64,000 nt of DNA from Euonymus europaeus (lineage: Eukaryota; Streptophyta; Magnoliopsida; Celastrales; Celastraceae), in NCBI GenBank assembly GCA_963580455.1, contig OY756968.1, positions 22,847,996 to 22,911,995 of the forward strand. Direction: 5' to 3'. Positions 31,497 through 43,713 of the stretch are shown piece by piece. Position 1 is the stretch's first letter; each line of letters opens with the position of its first letter. A model generated the notes under the pieces. It was not told the origin of the DNA and made no database searches. It saw only the letters and a program-made list of their open reading frames with translations. Position numbers and translations under genes: made by a program.

Positions 31497-32193
31497 TTTA
31501 ATAACGTATAAGCCGTGTAGTGTATAAATTGTGTGCTGTTTGATAAAGCGTAAATTTTAATAGCACATAAGCTGTCAATTTACTATTAGAGATATATAAA
31601 TTAGTTTAATAATGAAATAAAAGCTATGAAATATGAATTTGTTGAAAAAAGCTTTATGCGTTGGGTTTGAATATATAATTTTTTTTTGAAATCTAACATA
31701 TATTTTGAGAGATAAAAAGACAAATGTGTGAGAGAACGGGGACAAAATGAGAAATTGAGAATTTTTTTTAAATATAACTCATATAATTGTTGACCAATAG
31801 AATTGAACTTATAATCTATCGAGCTTATAAGCTAATATACTCTCAAACGAACGTACTCAAAAACTTATATACTCTATCCACTCATCCTAACACTGAAACG
31901 AGACACACCAGAACATTCTCACAATTGCTAAATCCTTTCCCCATATGCCCGAGAGTTCTCCTGTCGTAAATTACTTTATTGTAGCACATGTTTGGTAGAG
32001 AGTATGTGTGATAGAGTATAAGCTATCGTAAAACGTAAAAGCTGAAAGTGTCTGAGAGTATGTCTGACAGAGTATAAGCTAGCTTATACGCTATACCAAA
32101 CATGTGCAAGGGAGTTCTACTGTCGTACGCTTTATCAAACACTACAATAACTTATTGAATATATTACACACTTTACAGTTTACAGGTTATTAA
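31497..32193. mobile_element. MITE-like element with imperfect terminal inverted repeats
   Basis: The ends match in inverted orientation: TTAATAAC near 31499 pairs with GTTATTAA at 32186-32193, and TTTGATAAAGCGTA at 31539-31552 pairs perfectly with 32126-32139. The interior is non-coding. A second foldback element (31984-32107) lies inside, and the host sequence (GAGAGTTCTCCTGTCGTA at 31951 versus GGGAGTTCTACTGTCGTA at 32111) is partly duplicated on both sides of it. Confidence 0.5.
31984..32107. mobile_element. Nested 124-bp foldback element with perfect 14-bp inverted ends
   Basis: GCACATGTTTGGTA at 31984-31997 is matched exactly by its reverse complement at 32094-32107. An 18-bp perfect palindrome (GTATAAGCTAGCTTATAC, 32072-32089) lies inside. 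A diverged relative sits at 25029-25150. Confidence 0.6.
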
Positions 32194-32226
32194 AAATCAT
32201 ATTTTATGCTCTATCAATATTATGTT

Positions 32227-32263
32227 GGGAGGGGGAGGGGGAGGGGGAGGGGGGCTGTGGGGC
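32227..32263 (+). other. G-rich tract with quadruplex potential
   Basis: Repeated GGGGGA units followed by GGGGGGCTGTGGGG give six runs of three or more G with single-base or short loops, matching the G-quadruplex pattern. It stands out in otherwise AT-rich spacer, about 0.7 kb downstream of the DUF506 stop codon. Confidence 0.8.
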
Positions 32264-32986
32264 AATAATACACCATAGCATGGTCCAGAATTTGAGACAC
32301 TATTGTCCAGATTACTCTGGAATCGGATCTGGGTATATTTCTTAATTTTGAGCTGAGATTATGTCACTATTGTTGACAAGATTATTACTATAGTTATACA
32401 ACGAAAGAAATTAAGAGCACCTTTCCACCCAGGCCATGCCTTGCATTTGACCAAATGGTTTCCAGGAGATCAACCAGTCTCCTTCAAACTCAAGTAAACC
32501 CCATTTTTCAACGGATAACAAGAAGCAACCAGCTCTGTATTTCTATCTACTTTTTTTTTTTTTTTAGATTTTCAAGTTCCAACTACCATAACAGATATAA
32601 CTAAAAAAACTAACATAAAAACTCAGAAACACGTAAAACAAAAGGAAAAACAAGAACACGCAAGCTTATTTCATTAACATAAAAAGACTCGCGCACGGCT
32701 GGTGATAAGCAAGATAACCCTAAATTTGGATAGAACAAATATATAATCAAAACCGAGTTAAGGAAATAACCAAGAAATTGACCAAAACTTGCACTTGATC
32801 GGGCTCTCTGTTCTTATTCAAGATCTTATTGATATTACTAAATCACACCCTAAGACAAAAAACAGCAGAGGGGGATTTTCCGGCAAACTTGTCAGTTCTA
32901 GTTAATCCATATACAATATACTATATGCTATAGATTTAATTCACTAATCTCCCCCAAAAAAAACAAGGGGAAAGGGCGCAAAATTT

Positions 32987-34397
32987 CTAGGCTTCGTCTT
33001 CAATCACAGAAGCCAAACCAGATCGCACACTCTTTGACTTCGCCACCGCCGGTATTATTCGTCCTTTCACCACCGGCACCTTTTCTTCCTCCGAATTTTC
33101 ATCAAAAGTAGACATAGATTCCTCTAATACATTACCTTCCGCAATGTTCTTCGCACAGCCTGGATCAACGTCGCTGGTGATTGTGACAGCCAGAGGATTC
33201 TCCTTGTGAAGCTTTGAATCGTCGTCGAGTGCAGGCGGAGCGCGTGCAGTTTCGATGTTGGGGGAGATCCATTTGGCTTTGAAGTAACCGGCTCGTCGCC
33301 ACGGCGGGACGTCCATTCCCTTCTTCTTCAAGCTCTGCTTTGCTGCCTCCGCAGCGACGGCGATGATCCTTTGGAGACGATCGGCCTTGCCGACGAAGAT
33401 GTGGGGCAGCGACTGGAGGACGGTTTTGTAATTCTTGGTTGATCGAGCGATCTCAAATTCTGATCTGAAATCGACGTCGATTAGCAATCTCTCGCCCTCG
33501 ATTATGACGTCTATGTATTCATACTTGCCTGCAGAAAAATTTATAACCATCAAGATTGATTATTTCTTTTACTTCTATCATCTTCTCATCCAACGAACAG
33601 AGGAACCGATAAAGATAGCCATGCAATTGCTATTCGCGCTTGTTTTTTCTATTCAGGAAACAAACACAAAATTCGGATTTCTTCAAGGATTTAGGAAAAG
33701 AAATTACCGGCTGGATAAGAGGAGGTTTTTTCCCAGCGAGATTTGCAGACAGCAGCGTCGTATCCGAGAGCCACCAATCCATCAGTGACAACATTCCTGC
33801 AGCTATTATCTTTGCACTTGGATATCTTGTTCTTCTCAACGATCATTGCAGTGTCAGCAAGCAAATTCCTCTCACAAGCACTGGCACAAAGGACCAAATT
33901 CTGTCCATCAACATAAAAGAACATATTTCAGACCCACGAAACTACCAGGAACAGAACAAAATTGAAACATTTCTCTCTGTAATCCTTACCTTGAGTATTT
34001 CACACGCTTCTCGAGAGGACGAAAATTTGGATCCATCGAACGAGTCCAATTCATCCTCAGAACTATCGCTGCTGCCATTACGGTTGAAGCAATTGCAACG
34101 GTTGCGGCCATGCTGCCCACCAGTGGCGTTCTTCTCGTTGCTCTCCTCGATGAAATTTTGCACCATCTTATCCAAGCAGACCGAGCTCGGCTCGACCTCG
34201 GATATTTCATTTGAACCGTATTTGATCAAATGTGGCTCCTCTGTCGAACCGGGCTTTTCTGCAACAGAGTTTCTCAGAAACTGGCGCTCAAACAGCCTCT
34301 TCAACCGGGATTTCACCACCGGCTTCACTGGTTCCGATAGAGTCGGCTCTTCTAGTGCGTGAGAATCAACCGGCTGGATCTTCATCGTGAAAGGCAT
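32987..34397 (-). CDS. DUF506 (PDDEXK-like) family protein
   Basis: Three coding exons (33990-34397, 33708-33900, 32987-33528) give 380 residues. The start MPFTMKIQP matches the MPFPMKIQP-like start of the family; a GTG-led extension is not used. The plant-wide DUF506 core spans about 135-270: LCASACERNLLADTAMIV, CRNVVTDGLVALGYDAAVCK, SRWEKTSSYPAGKYEYIDV, RLLIDVDFRSEFEIARSTKN, LPHIFVGKADRLQRI and the end motif MDVPPWRRAGYFKAKWISP. Acidic/Ser-rich stretches precede it (SSDSSEDELDSFDG). The family is classed as PDDEXK-nuclease-like, but biochemical function is mostly unknown; a few members are reported to act in root-hair growth and stress responses. All introns are GT-AG. An open frame of 240 codons on the opposite strand (33640-34362) is an antisense shadow. 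Confidence 0.93.
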
Positions 34398-36353
34398 GAT
34401 CGGAAAAGACACTGATAATATGGGTCAATTTCTCTCCATCCTCAAAGCTCAGTCGAGTTGCGAGAGCTTCAGTACTGTCAAATTAAAATCCAAACTAATC
34501 GATTATTTTTTATAGACTTTCTTGATTCTTCTTCTCCAGTTCAAGAAATGCGATTATTTCAAAGAAATCTCAATAGGAAATGAGATGGAAACAGCAAAAA
34601 AAAGGGAGACGACCAGAGTCTACGCATCAACCGATGCACGAGACTCAAATGATGACTCCACAACACTCCCTCTCTCTCCTAAAAGATCAGCAAATCAAAT
34701 TGACACAGAAACCGAGTCTCTCTGAGAAAAGAGCAACGCGTTTACAGAAATTCAAGACTCTTAAGCTAAAGCAGGTACCTTTTATCTGCGATTATTTTAC
34801 AATTTGCTTAATCCTGATACACAAAGCACGGAATAACTTGGAAGCTCTGCCAAGTAAAGTCGCTTTTGCTTAGGGTTTCCAGATGCCGCTAGAGTCCACG
34901 AAAAACTCAACGAAACGCGAACGTCACGTTTCCGATTCGAGAGTATAAACCACAATCGGCCACCGGAAACACCATTCTTCTCGGATTTCAGTTCTGCTTC
35001 TCTCTTGCCTATGCGATCTACGGGAAAGTCCTAGAAAATCAGGGCGAAAAAAATAATTATAAAGAGTTTCGTTTCGTTTCTGCGTCGTTTTTGGCTTTCC
35101 AAAGGAGAAGCTGAGGAGCAGGCCAGTGGCTCCCCGGTTTTTATAAATGGCGGTTGGGCTATAATGGATTTAGCCGAGTAGGAAGTTTTCGCCACGTATG
35201 CATCCTACGTGGAATCAGGGTTCAATCTGTTGTGTGTCGAAGCGTTGCCTCGGCCAGGATCGTTTCCTGCGAGTTGTTTACAAGCTGCCACGTTATCAGA
35301 GTATCTGCCCAAACTGATTAACACACGGTCGTTTTAAGCTTCCCCGTGATGAGCAACCGTTCAAACCATCAAGGCTTCTGTAAAATGTCCTTCACGATCG
35401 TCGCGTGGGAAACTTCCTGAAAACCAACGTCTTCACTCTTCAGGTTAATCTCAGCCCGGTATCGCTGTTTTTACGAAAATGTCATCGTTGGAATTATCCA
35501 ACTTGGATAATAAATTGGCTAGATGAATTAAAGACAAAAGGGTATTATTGTCATTGACATCATCCAAATTTCCAAAGTTCAAATGCCCGCTGTTTTGAAT
35601 GGAGGTTGGAAAGTGGTATGTGATGGGACAACAACGGTGGTTATTGTCACTTTGCCCCCATTTTTTGGGCGGTCTAGGGGTAACGGAAGGTGGATAGGAC
35701 GGTAATTTAGCTGAACTTTCATACTATTTTTCGGAATGCGAATTGGGAGAAAAAATTGAGGAAAATAAAAAGTAAAAGGAATAAAAGGGAAATTAATTTT
35801 ACAATCTCTTATATAAATAGTCAAAAAGTTGAAAAAAAAAGTAAGAAAATATATTTTAATAATTTATAAAATTGATATAAATTTACCATGTTACATATTC
35901 TGAATAGGGATAAAATTGTAAAATCATATGGAACCCACCTTTTATAAACTCACATAATAAACTTACAAAGTTGTAAATTGATAATTTGAGACCCACTGAA
36001 GCTGCTACTTTTCACCCGATTTCCCCTCAGTTTTGAGGGTAAAAAAAAAAGTGGAACTCACTTGAATTTTACCCTCAAATATACTCCCCAAAATTTTCTT
36101 TCATCTCCCCAAACACTCACCTCCTTATAAATCTCTCCGTTTCAGCGCCAAAATTTTCTTTCCCTCACTTTTTCTCCTCTCTCAAACATTGAAAGATGTG
36201 AACACAAGTGCAGTACATTTATTAATGTATTTTATTACCGTAGATTGAAAATAGAAAAAAAAAACAATCTTATTGCAGGATTCACAAAATATATTTAATG
36301 ATGTAGATCTATATTTTTTGGAAGTCAATGTTAAAAATGCACTGACCCTATAG

Positions 36354-36415
36354 TGTTAGGGTTTTGATTTAGAAGAAAAAAGATACATGGTGTTAGGGTT
36401 TTGATTTAGAAGAAA
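36354..36415. repeat. 25-bp direct repeat, offset 37 bp
   Basis: TGTTAGGGTTTTGATTTAG followed by AAGAAAA occurs at 36354 and 36391. Both copies include the TTAGGGTTTT telomere-like motif. Confidence 0.9.
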
Positions 36416-37109
36416 AGATGATGGATCGTGGGTCCATTACTCAATAATTATACTTGACGGTTGATGCTTTCAGAGGGTTAAATCAGAGCTACAAGAGGAA
36501 GTAATGGATTTTTCGTTTCTAGCTAGATATCGTCGTCAAGGACACGTGGAGAGACAATCCTTATTGGATTCAAATTCAATGTGATGAAGCCACGTGTTTC
36601 GAGTTAGGATCACTCGTGGGTCACCGAAGACGATTACGTCAATTCAAAGCTCAAATCCATCGTCGTTTCTTTCTTTAGATGCTTGCACCACATACCACCT
36701 GTCTCCGCCTTAGGCAGCACTCAACATCTCCTCTACAGTCTACAGTCCCACTATGTGGGCCTCTTTTTTCTTTCCTTTCGCCAGAACTTGCAGAACCCAG
36801 TATCTCCATTTCGGTCAGTTTGAGTGGGCTTCTCATAGCCTTCCTACCTAATTTTGTTAAGGAGGTGGATAATGTGTCAAATCTACGTTAATGAAGGGCA
36901 AGGCCCATAACATTTGCAATTAACAAAAGTGTACACCAAGTCAAAATTATTACCCCCTTCATGATGTAAAGGCTATTGAATCAGAAAGACTACTTACGGG
37001 TTGGATAATTTATAGTCGATTTTTATTTCATTTTTCAAAAGGGAAAACATCCCTTTTGTCTAGGATGTTTTGTCTTGATATAAGGGCCATCTTTGGTTTA
37101 TAGGTCACA

Positions 37110-37112
<3 letters not shown>

Positions 37113-37167
<55 letters not shown>
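37113..37167. repeat. (AT)n microsatellite, about 27 units
   Basis: An uninterrupted AT run of roughly 54 bp followed by a poly-T stretch. Confidence 0.95.
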
Positions 37168-37178
<11 letters not shown>

Positions 37179-39030
37179 ATTCAGTTTAGGGTTTAGGTAA
37201 CGAGACCTACTAGCATTAGTCAAAAAATTATTAGTATTCGGTATTTCTGAAGTTATGATAGATACTTTTGAAGAAAAAAAAATATGTCAAATAAATTGTA
37301 TATATATTGCATAAGTGTTAAAACGTAAAATTTTAGAGCATATAAATTCATGAGCTAGAAAAACAACGTGTGAGCCTCTTATAAGTTCTACCAAATAGAA
37401 TCCATGTAGTAAATTTCTCCACTCATTGGGTAGACAAAAGGTAAACAAGTCAATAACATCACAAAATCCAACCAAACTAAACCCCCGAGTGCCAAAGGAC
37501 ACCAGAGGTGCTAATTACACCTCGACTTTGAAGGAAAACAAGAAACTCAATGAAACAAACATATAGCTCATGTTTTCAATTTAATCGCAGAATTGAACGA
37601 ACTATGTAACAAGTGGTAAAATTGCCTAATCATATACTTGTTCAGTGTCACCATTGGTTTCTTTTGAGAATATACGTATAAATATACCTCAGCATTCACA
37701 GTCAGGCATGTCCTTTTCTCCTGCACCAATCCCGTCTCTCTCTCTCACAGTTTCTCACAAATTCAAGCCCATGGTTTTACATTTTCCTGTTGGCTCATGT
37801 TGATGATAATAACTCTTCATCTTTTCATGTCCATGCCTCTTACAGGATACATAATCGAGTAACTGTAAAAGGGAAACTCTTGCATCACCCTCCCATCAAA
37901 TATTGCCACATATATAGATTTAAAGCAGAATGTTCCATCAAACACACAGATCTAGTGACTACTTTTTATGGATAATTCTTCAAGAAATGGAAAACTTCAC
38001 CCACTCAAAGGAAACACAATCCCCACTTTCACTCCACTGCTCTTTCTTACCATCACTTCTTTCTTTCTGAAATAAAAGTGGTATTGACGCGTTTGTAGCT
38101 AATGATACCTACAAAAGGTAGAAACTATTACCACTTTATATATGTTTAAAACTTTTTCTAAAGTCCAACAAAAATGGACAAAAGACCTTACGTTACAAAA
38201 CATAAAATCTAAGCATAGGGGGTGTATTGTCAAAATTTTAAAATACGAGGGTATATCTAGAAATAACGTAAACCTTAAGGGGTGTCAATAACATTTAGGA
38301 AAAAATTTAAAAACAACCACATCAAGAAGACGATTCGTATTGCTCGGAACTCAGTCTATTGCTTTTAATTTCAACAGATTGAAATAAGAAGCTTATCTGA
38401 CTGCCTCCTTTATGTTCCTCAAACAAATTCAAATTTAAATTTCGCAAAGGGTTGTAAGAAAAAATAACCAATTTCATCGGTCGATTATTTTTTAAAAAAT
38501 TTATAAAAAATATCCTCCGTCGATTAAATTCCAAGTCATAAAATTGGAAAAAATCGACCGTCGACACCCTTAGGTCTCAACAAGAAAGCAAACGATTGCT
38601 ATAGATGGTTGAGTTGGACGCTAATGACCTATCGATACTTTTCACGAATTCTGCCGAAAGCAAAAAAAAGAGGAAGAAATCTGTACTGGAAAAATATTGT
38701 TGGCACAAACTATTCTCATAATCTAATGACAAATGAGTGCAACCTGGGAGACTTTTCTTGTCTCAGTCACATCTAAAGAAATCTAATTCGTAATGAAAAA
38801 TGTCAGACTCACAAGGAAAAACTTCAATTAAATACAAACAAGATTCAACTATTATCGGTGTATCATTCGGACAAATGAATTAGGGTATGGTAAGAACATA
38901 CAATTACAAAGCATGTATTATAGCAGTTCCTGGACTGTTAAATAACATTACAAAGACAAACCAAATTGGTCGATTTATTGAAAAAATCCTTGTTGAACAA
39001 CAGAAACACCAAAAAAGACAAAATCTCTTA

Positions 39031-39281
39031 GGCTGTGCTTGGGGAGGTGTTGGGAGTGGTTCTTTTATTCTCAAACTACTGCTTGAAGCGAGCACCTCGA
39101 AGTGTTGGGAGGGGTTCATGAACCTCTCTCAAGTCCCAACAACGATTTTCCCAATCCTTGAAAATGAGGAGTTAGGAGATGTTCACTCACATAGAAACCT
39201 TTAACCCCTCCCAATACTTTTAAATACCAAGCAAAGATTTACTTTTATGAACCACTATCAACCCTTCTCCCAAGCACAGCC
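39031..39281. mobile_element. Complete 251-bp MITE with TTA target duplication (PIF/Harbinger-like)
   Basis: The left end GGCTGTGCTTGGGGAGG and the reverse complement of the right end GGCTGTGCTTGGGAGAAGG match over about 15 bp, followed by a shared GTGGTTC block. The element is flanked on both sides by TTA (39028-39030 and 39282-39284), the target duplication typical of PIF/Harbinger. It has no coding capacity. A one-ended relative is in the TSA intron at 791. Confidence 0.8.
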
Positions 39282-39394
39282 TTAAGGTGCCAATGACAAT
39301 GAGCTCCTTAATACAACTCCGAAAACAGTGAGTTCTTCATGTCTTCAATGTCTATAGAATAAAATGAAATAATTTTTTTTATAGATTAGTTTTT

Positions 39395-39456
39395 GGGAGT
39401 TGGGGGATTTGAATTCTTGACTTCATGGTCATGGGGTGGGAGGCTTGCCATTGAGG
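39395..39456 (-). mobile_element. tRNA-derived SINE-like head
   Basis: On the minus strand, ACCTCAATGGCAAGCC resembles an A box and AGAATTCAAATCCCC a B box, spaced as in tRNA-derived SINEs. It lies between the MITE and the start of the duplicated pseudogene segment. Ends are not defined. Confidence 0.35.
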
Positions 39457-41040
39457 TAAGATGAAATTATATGCCTTAAAATTTATGACCAATAAAGACG
39501 CATGTTCTCGCTGAGAGGGAAAAAGAGGAGGGAATCCAAAGATCAATGAGCCATGAATATGCAACTACAAAAGTACATGACATCACATAGTTTGACAGTT
39601 CCTTATTAGAGATAAAATAAAGTCCAATAAATCACGGCATACACATTTTCATTTTTCTCAATTACGTAAACACGGATAAAGGATAGGGTAGCAGTAGGTT
39701 GGCAATCAGCATGGTAAAACTCCACATGAATGAACCAGAAATAAAAAATTGTTTGGGGATAACATATCCAATGAGTTTTCTCTTATGAATTCATGTAGAC
39801 AACGTCACAACATCAATAAGTACGTTGGTAATAGAAGCCTAAAAGGAAAGGGTTGCTTACCCATTTTTGCAGCAGCATAACATATAAGCTTCAAAATCTC
39901 AACAGATAATGAACAGAAAATATTGCCATTTCTGAGGGCAGGAGGGAATGCCTTCGCAGGACATTGATCCAATGTTGACTCACCAGAAAACATCAAAACT
40001 TCTGCACGAAGTCCAACCAGTTTTTGAAATATCAGCAACTTCAGCTTAGAATAACTAGCTGGGAATACGGTTTAAAATGGTAAATGATAACAAAAGGACT
40101 AGTACAAAATACATCTTGCCGGTTTGAAGATCGTTACAGAACTCTTTAGATGCTTACCTCAGGACACGTTACAGATGATACAGAAGTAAAATCAATGCAT
40201 TATGCAATATATCAAGTCAATCGCACAAGACATGCAGCTATTAAATCAATGGATAGAACGTGTCTTGTAGCCTTTCAGGCAAAAATTAGAACTATAGATG
40301 GGCCCAGAAAAAAAACAAATCACTTAAAAGACTGCAGGTAAAGGTCCCCAACTCCCCATGAAATCAAATGAAATTAACACTAGTGATAAATTGCTAAATT
40401 CTAGGAAATTAAGTAACTCAATTGTAGAATACCATGTAGTTCTTTGAATAAAATAAAAATCTAAACCAAAGGTTATGGAATCAAGTTGACTGGCTAGCAA
40501 GGTAGTTGTCCCATTCCATTCAAAAGTTCAAAATCAAATTTTGAAGGAACATGTGCAGTTAACTCATTATTGGTTATAATGATCATTCAAATAAAAATGG
40601 TTCTCGGAAGGGGAAAAAAACTCCAAGTACACTTAGAAGGAGACAACAGAGGGAATAGAGAGGAATAAATTCTTTGGAAAACTCATTCTGCCAACCAGGA
40701 AGTTATGCATTTTCCCTGCCTCGGATGAGGCATATGATTAACTCCAAGCACATCTCACTCAGTTTACAGGGAAAGCGGAAAGTTATGCATTTTCCCTGTG
40801 GGTAATCAATTCACCCTAAATTTTAAATTATCAGAAATACTCAGAACCCGAAAATGGCTTCTTCTTCCTCCCTGTGAGACTGCAAAAGGAGGATATTATA
40901 TAAATCTATAGATAAAAAATGACCCACCAGCGAGGAAATCATAGGAAGCAGGGCACTACATTCACAAACAAGATTCCATTCCTCCAGAAATTAAGATTAG
41001 CATGTAAATCTACGGAATGGCAGATGTGTTCAGGACCAAT
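39457..41040. repeat. Tandem duplication copy A
   Basis: Starts AAGATGAAATTATATGCC and ends near TGTGTTCAGGACCAAT. It aligns with copy B over its length at high similarity, with indels. Contains pseudogene exon set A. Confidence 0.88.
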
Positions 41041-41061
41041 TGAAGTAAGACTTAATTCACA

Positions 41062-42475
41062 TAAGATGAAATCATATGCCTTCAAATTTATGACCAATAA
41101 AGACATGTGTTCTCGCTGAGAGGGAGAAATAGGAGGGAATCCAAAGATCAACGAGCCATGAATATGCAACTACAAAAGTGCATGACATCACATGCTTTGA
41201 CAGTTCCTTATTAAAGATAAAATAAAGTCCAATAAATCACGGCACACATTTTCATTTTTCTCAATTACGTAAACACGGATAAAGGATAGGGTAGCAGTAG
41301 GTTGGCAATCAGCGTATTAAAACTCTAAATGAATGAATCCAAAATAAAAAATTGTTTGGGGATACCATATCCCATGTGTTTTCTCTTATGAATTCACTCT
41401 GACAACAGTCACAACATCAAATTATTTAGGGTAAGTACGTTGGTAACAGAACCCTAAAAGGAAAGGGTTGCTTACCCATTCTTGCAGCAGCATAGAATAT
41501 CAACTCCAAAATCTCAACAGATAATGAACAGAAAATATTGACATTCTTGAGGACCGGGAATATTTGGGCAGGAAATCGATCCAATGTTGACTCACCAGAA
41601 AACATTAAAACTTCTGCACAAAGTTCAACCATCTTTTGAAATTTCTGCAACTCCAGCTTAGTATAACTAGCCAGGAATATGGTTTAAAATGGTAAATGAT
41701 AGCAAAAGGACTGGTAGAAAAGACATCTTACTGGTTCAAATATTGTTAGTTGTTACAGAACTCTTTAGATGCTTAATGACCTCAGCACACTTTACAGACA
41801 ATACAGAAGTAAAATCAATGCCTTCTGCAATATGTAAAGTCAATTGCACAAGACATTCAGATATGCCTTTTAAGTGAAAATTAGAACTATAGATGGGCAT
41901 GAGGGAAAAATGTTTCACTTAAAAGACTGCAGGCAAAGGTCCTCATGAAATAAACGCTGAAAGAAGAACTAAACACTAGTGATAAATTGCTAAATTCTAG
42001 GAAATTAAGTAACTCAATTGTTACCAAGTAGTTCTTTGAAAAAAGAAAAAAAAAATCTTAACTTTGGGTTATGGAATCGAGTTGATTGGCTAACAAGGAA
42101 ATTGTCTCTGAGGAAAATGTTATCCCATTCCGTTCAAAAGTTTCAATCAAATGATGAAGGAACATATGCAGTTAGCTCATAATTTGTTATAATGATCACT
42201 CAAATAAAAACAGTTCTTGAAAGGGGAAAAAACTCAAAGTACACTTAGAAGGAGAGAATTGAAGGAATGGAGAGGAATTAATTCTTTGGACAGCTCATTC
42301 TGCCTACTGGGAAGCATGCATTTCTCCTGCCTCAGATTAGGCATATGATTAACTCCAAGTACAACTCATTCTGTTTACTGGGAAGTTATTCATTTCCCCT
42401 GTGGGAAGTTATTCACCTCCAGAAAGTAAGATTAGCTTGTAGATCTACAGAATGGCAGGTGTGTTCAGGACCAAT
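41062..42475. repeat. Tandem duplication copy B
   Basis: Starts AAGATGAAATCATATGCC, 1605 bp after copy A, and ends at the matching TGTGTTCAGGACCAAT at 42475. It is shorter than copy A by about 170 bp, mainly in the part corresponding to 40800-40960. Contains pseudogene exon set B. Confidence 0.88.
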
Positions 42476-43713
42476 CGCCATAATGACCATGCACCTATCA
42501 ATTATCATTCCTCCCTTAGCAAGGAGTTCATTACCCACCCCGACCTCTGTCATCTCCGATCACACTATCACAGTTGGGAAAAAAATTACACAGCGATTCA
42601 GCAACTATGCAAAACTAAGTAGTTTGTTTGGTTTAATAGGTAGGATTCCATCATATATTTATAATCGACAGAAAAAACATAACAATGTGGAAACAGGAGG
42701 GTACCTCTCTCACTTCATATCCCACTTCTAACATTTGTTGGACCCATGAGCATCCCTTCCAAGGAAGGGAACCTGACTGCCTAACTTGTGCAAGACGAGA
42801 TAAATTTATACGATTGGGCATGGTTAAAATTAAAAACATGGCAGAGTAGTAAAAACAACTTCAAAGAGGTTTACTGCAACAAATGGAGGGTTTATCTATG
42901 GGAAATTGAATGGCATTGCCACCGTAATGTTGACAACAATGCAGGATAAAAGATGGCTGTTGCGCAGCACTCAATTGTCATAGAGGCCAAGTCATGAAAT
43001 AGAAGAGGCGGTGGTTATAGTTGAGGAAGCGGTTTTGGCAGTTCCAATTGTCAAAAATGGTAAATGAACTTGCCAATTGTAAACCAGCGCTGACAGAAGG
43101 CAGCATTGCAACCAGCCACCATTATAGACGGGAACCCCATTTATCTTATGCATCCATAGAAAATTTGCTTGGACAAAAGAAAACAAAAATATCCAGAATG
43201 CAATACCAACCCTAATCCAAATCACATTTTCATCAAGTCACTCATGAATTGGAGAATCTGGATTTACGAATACGTAATTCATGCAGCTGAACCCGGTAAG
43301 ATCATTACAACGGATGTTAGACTGAGAAAATTGATAAATTCAACAAAGCAATTATAATCCAACTCTGGACAAGGTGCATCACAAGTACGAACGCTCAACG
43401 TATAAAATAATAGGAGTAAAAGTTCAAACTATAATAACCTGAGGTTTGCTCTAGCCGTGTTGATCTCACTTCCTTCGGTATCCATCATCAATGAAACCGC
43501 AAAACCTTTCTCCTCCATAAACCTCTTTAGCCCCTCGATTAACGCGCAATGCCAATCACTGAAACGCAACTCGATGCTGGCCACGCGCCGCCCTAGGGTG
43601 CAAACTAATAGACTCACTCTGGCGGTGATTGTACGTCGGAAGTTTTGGTCTCTCCTAAGGAGCAGCCGGTGACCGAGCACAGTGAAAACATTTCCATCAT
43701 AAAAAATACACAA

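Larger units (their letters stand above)
28911..32986. other. Intergenic region with repeats, no recognised gene
   Basis: Contains the ELC promoter, a 68-bp minisatellite (29111-29320), a cluster of TGGGCC/GGCCCA motifs (29760-29830) without an obvious gene, a 26-bp direct repeat (31227-31300), a nested inverted-repeat element (31497-32193), a G-rich tract (32227-32263) and the 3' flank of the DUF506 gene. Short open frames such as 29956-30156 and 30821-31015 show no recognisable domain. Confidence 0.5.
34398..39027. other. Promoter and leader of the DUF506 gene, then long gene-free spacer
   Basis: The DUF506 leader and promoter run to roughly 35.4 kb. After that I see AT-rich spacer, a short TGTTAGGG-containing direct repeat (36354-36415), two CACGTG G-boxes about 45 bp apart (36543 and 36590) without an adjacent gene, and an (AT)n tract (37113-37167). 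No open frame has a recognisable domain. Confidence 0.5.
39457..43713 (-). pseudogene. Plastid-type pyruvate kinase-like pseudogene with internal tandem duplication
   Basis: Scattered minus-strand pieces match successive segments of a plant plastid pyruvate kinase-like protein. The first (43439-43713) has LLVCTLG and then WHCALIEGLKRFMEEKGFAV and MMDTEGSEI, but the barrel segment between them is largely missing. Then come two sets of later exons. Set B: IGPEHTCHSVDLQANLTFWR (42416-42478), HIAEGIDFTSVLSVKCAEVI (41752-41845) and ELCAEVLMFSGESTLDRFP (41476-41648). Set A: IGPEHICHSVDLHANLNFWR (40976-41041), a degraded copy of the IAEGIDF exon with an in-frame stop at 40200-40202 (40140-40230), and LRAEVLMFSGESTLDQCP (39861-40035). 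Set B has a stop directly after ANLTFWR. In both SGEST exons the VADISK/VAEISK part sits in a different frame from the rest. The exons encoding the remaining domains are absent. No functional enzyme can come from this locus. Confidence 0.8.

Noticed and set aside
33640..34362. 240-codon open frame on the plus strand
   Set aside because: It is antisense to exons 1-2 of the DUF506 gene, which has clear family motifs and closed splice frames.
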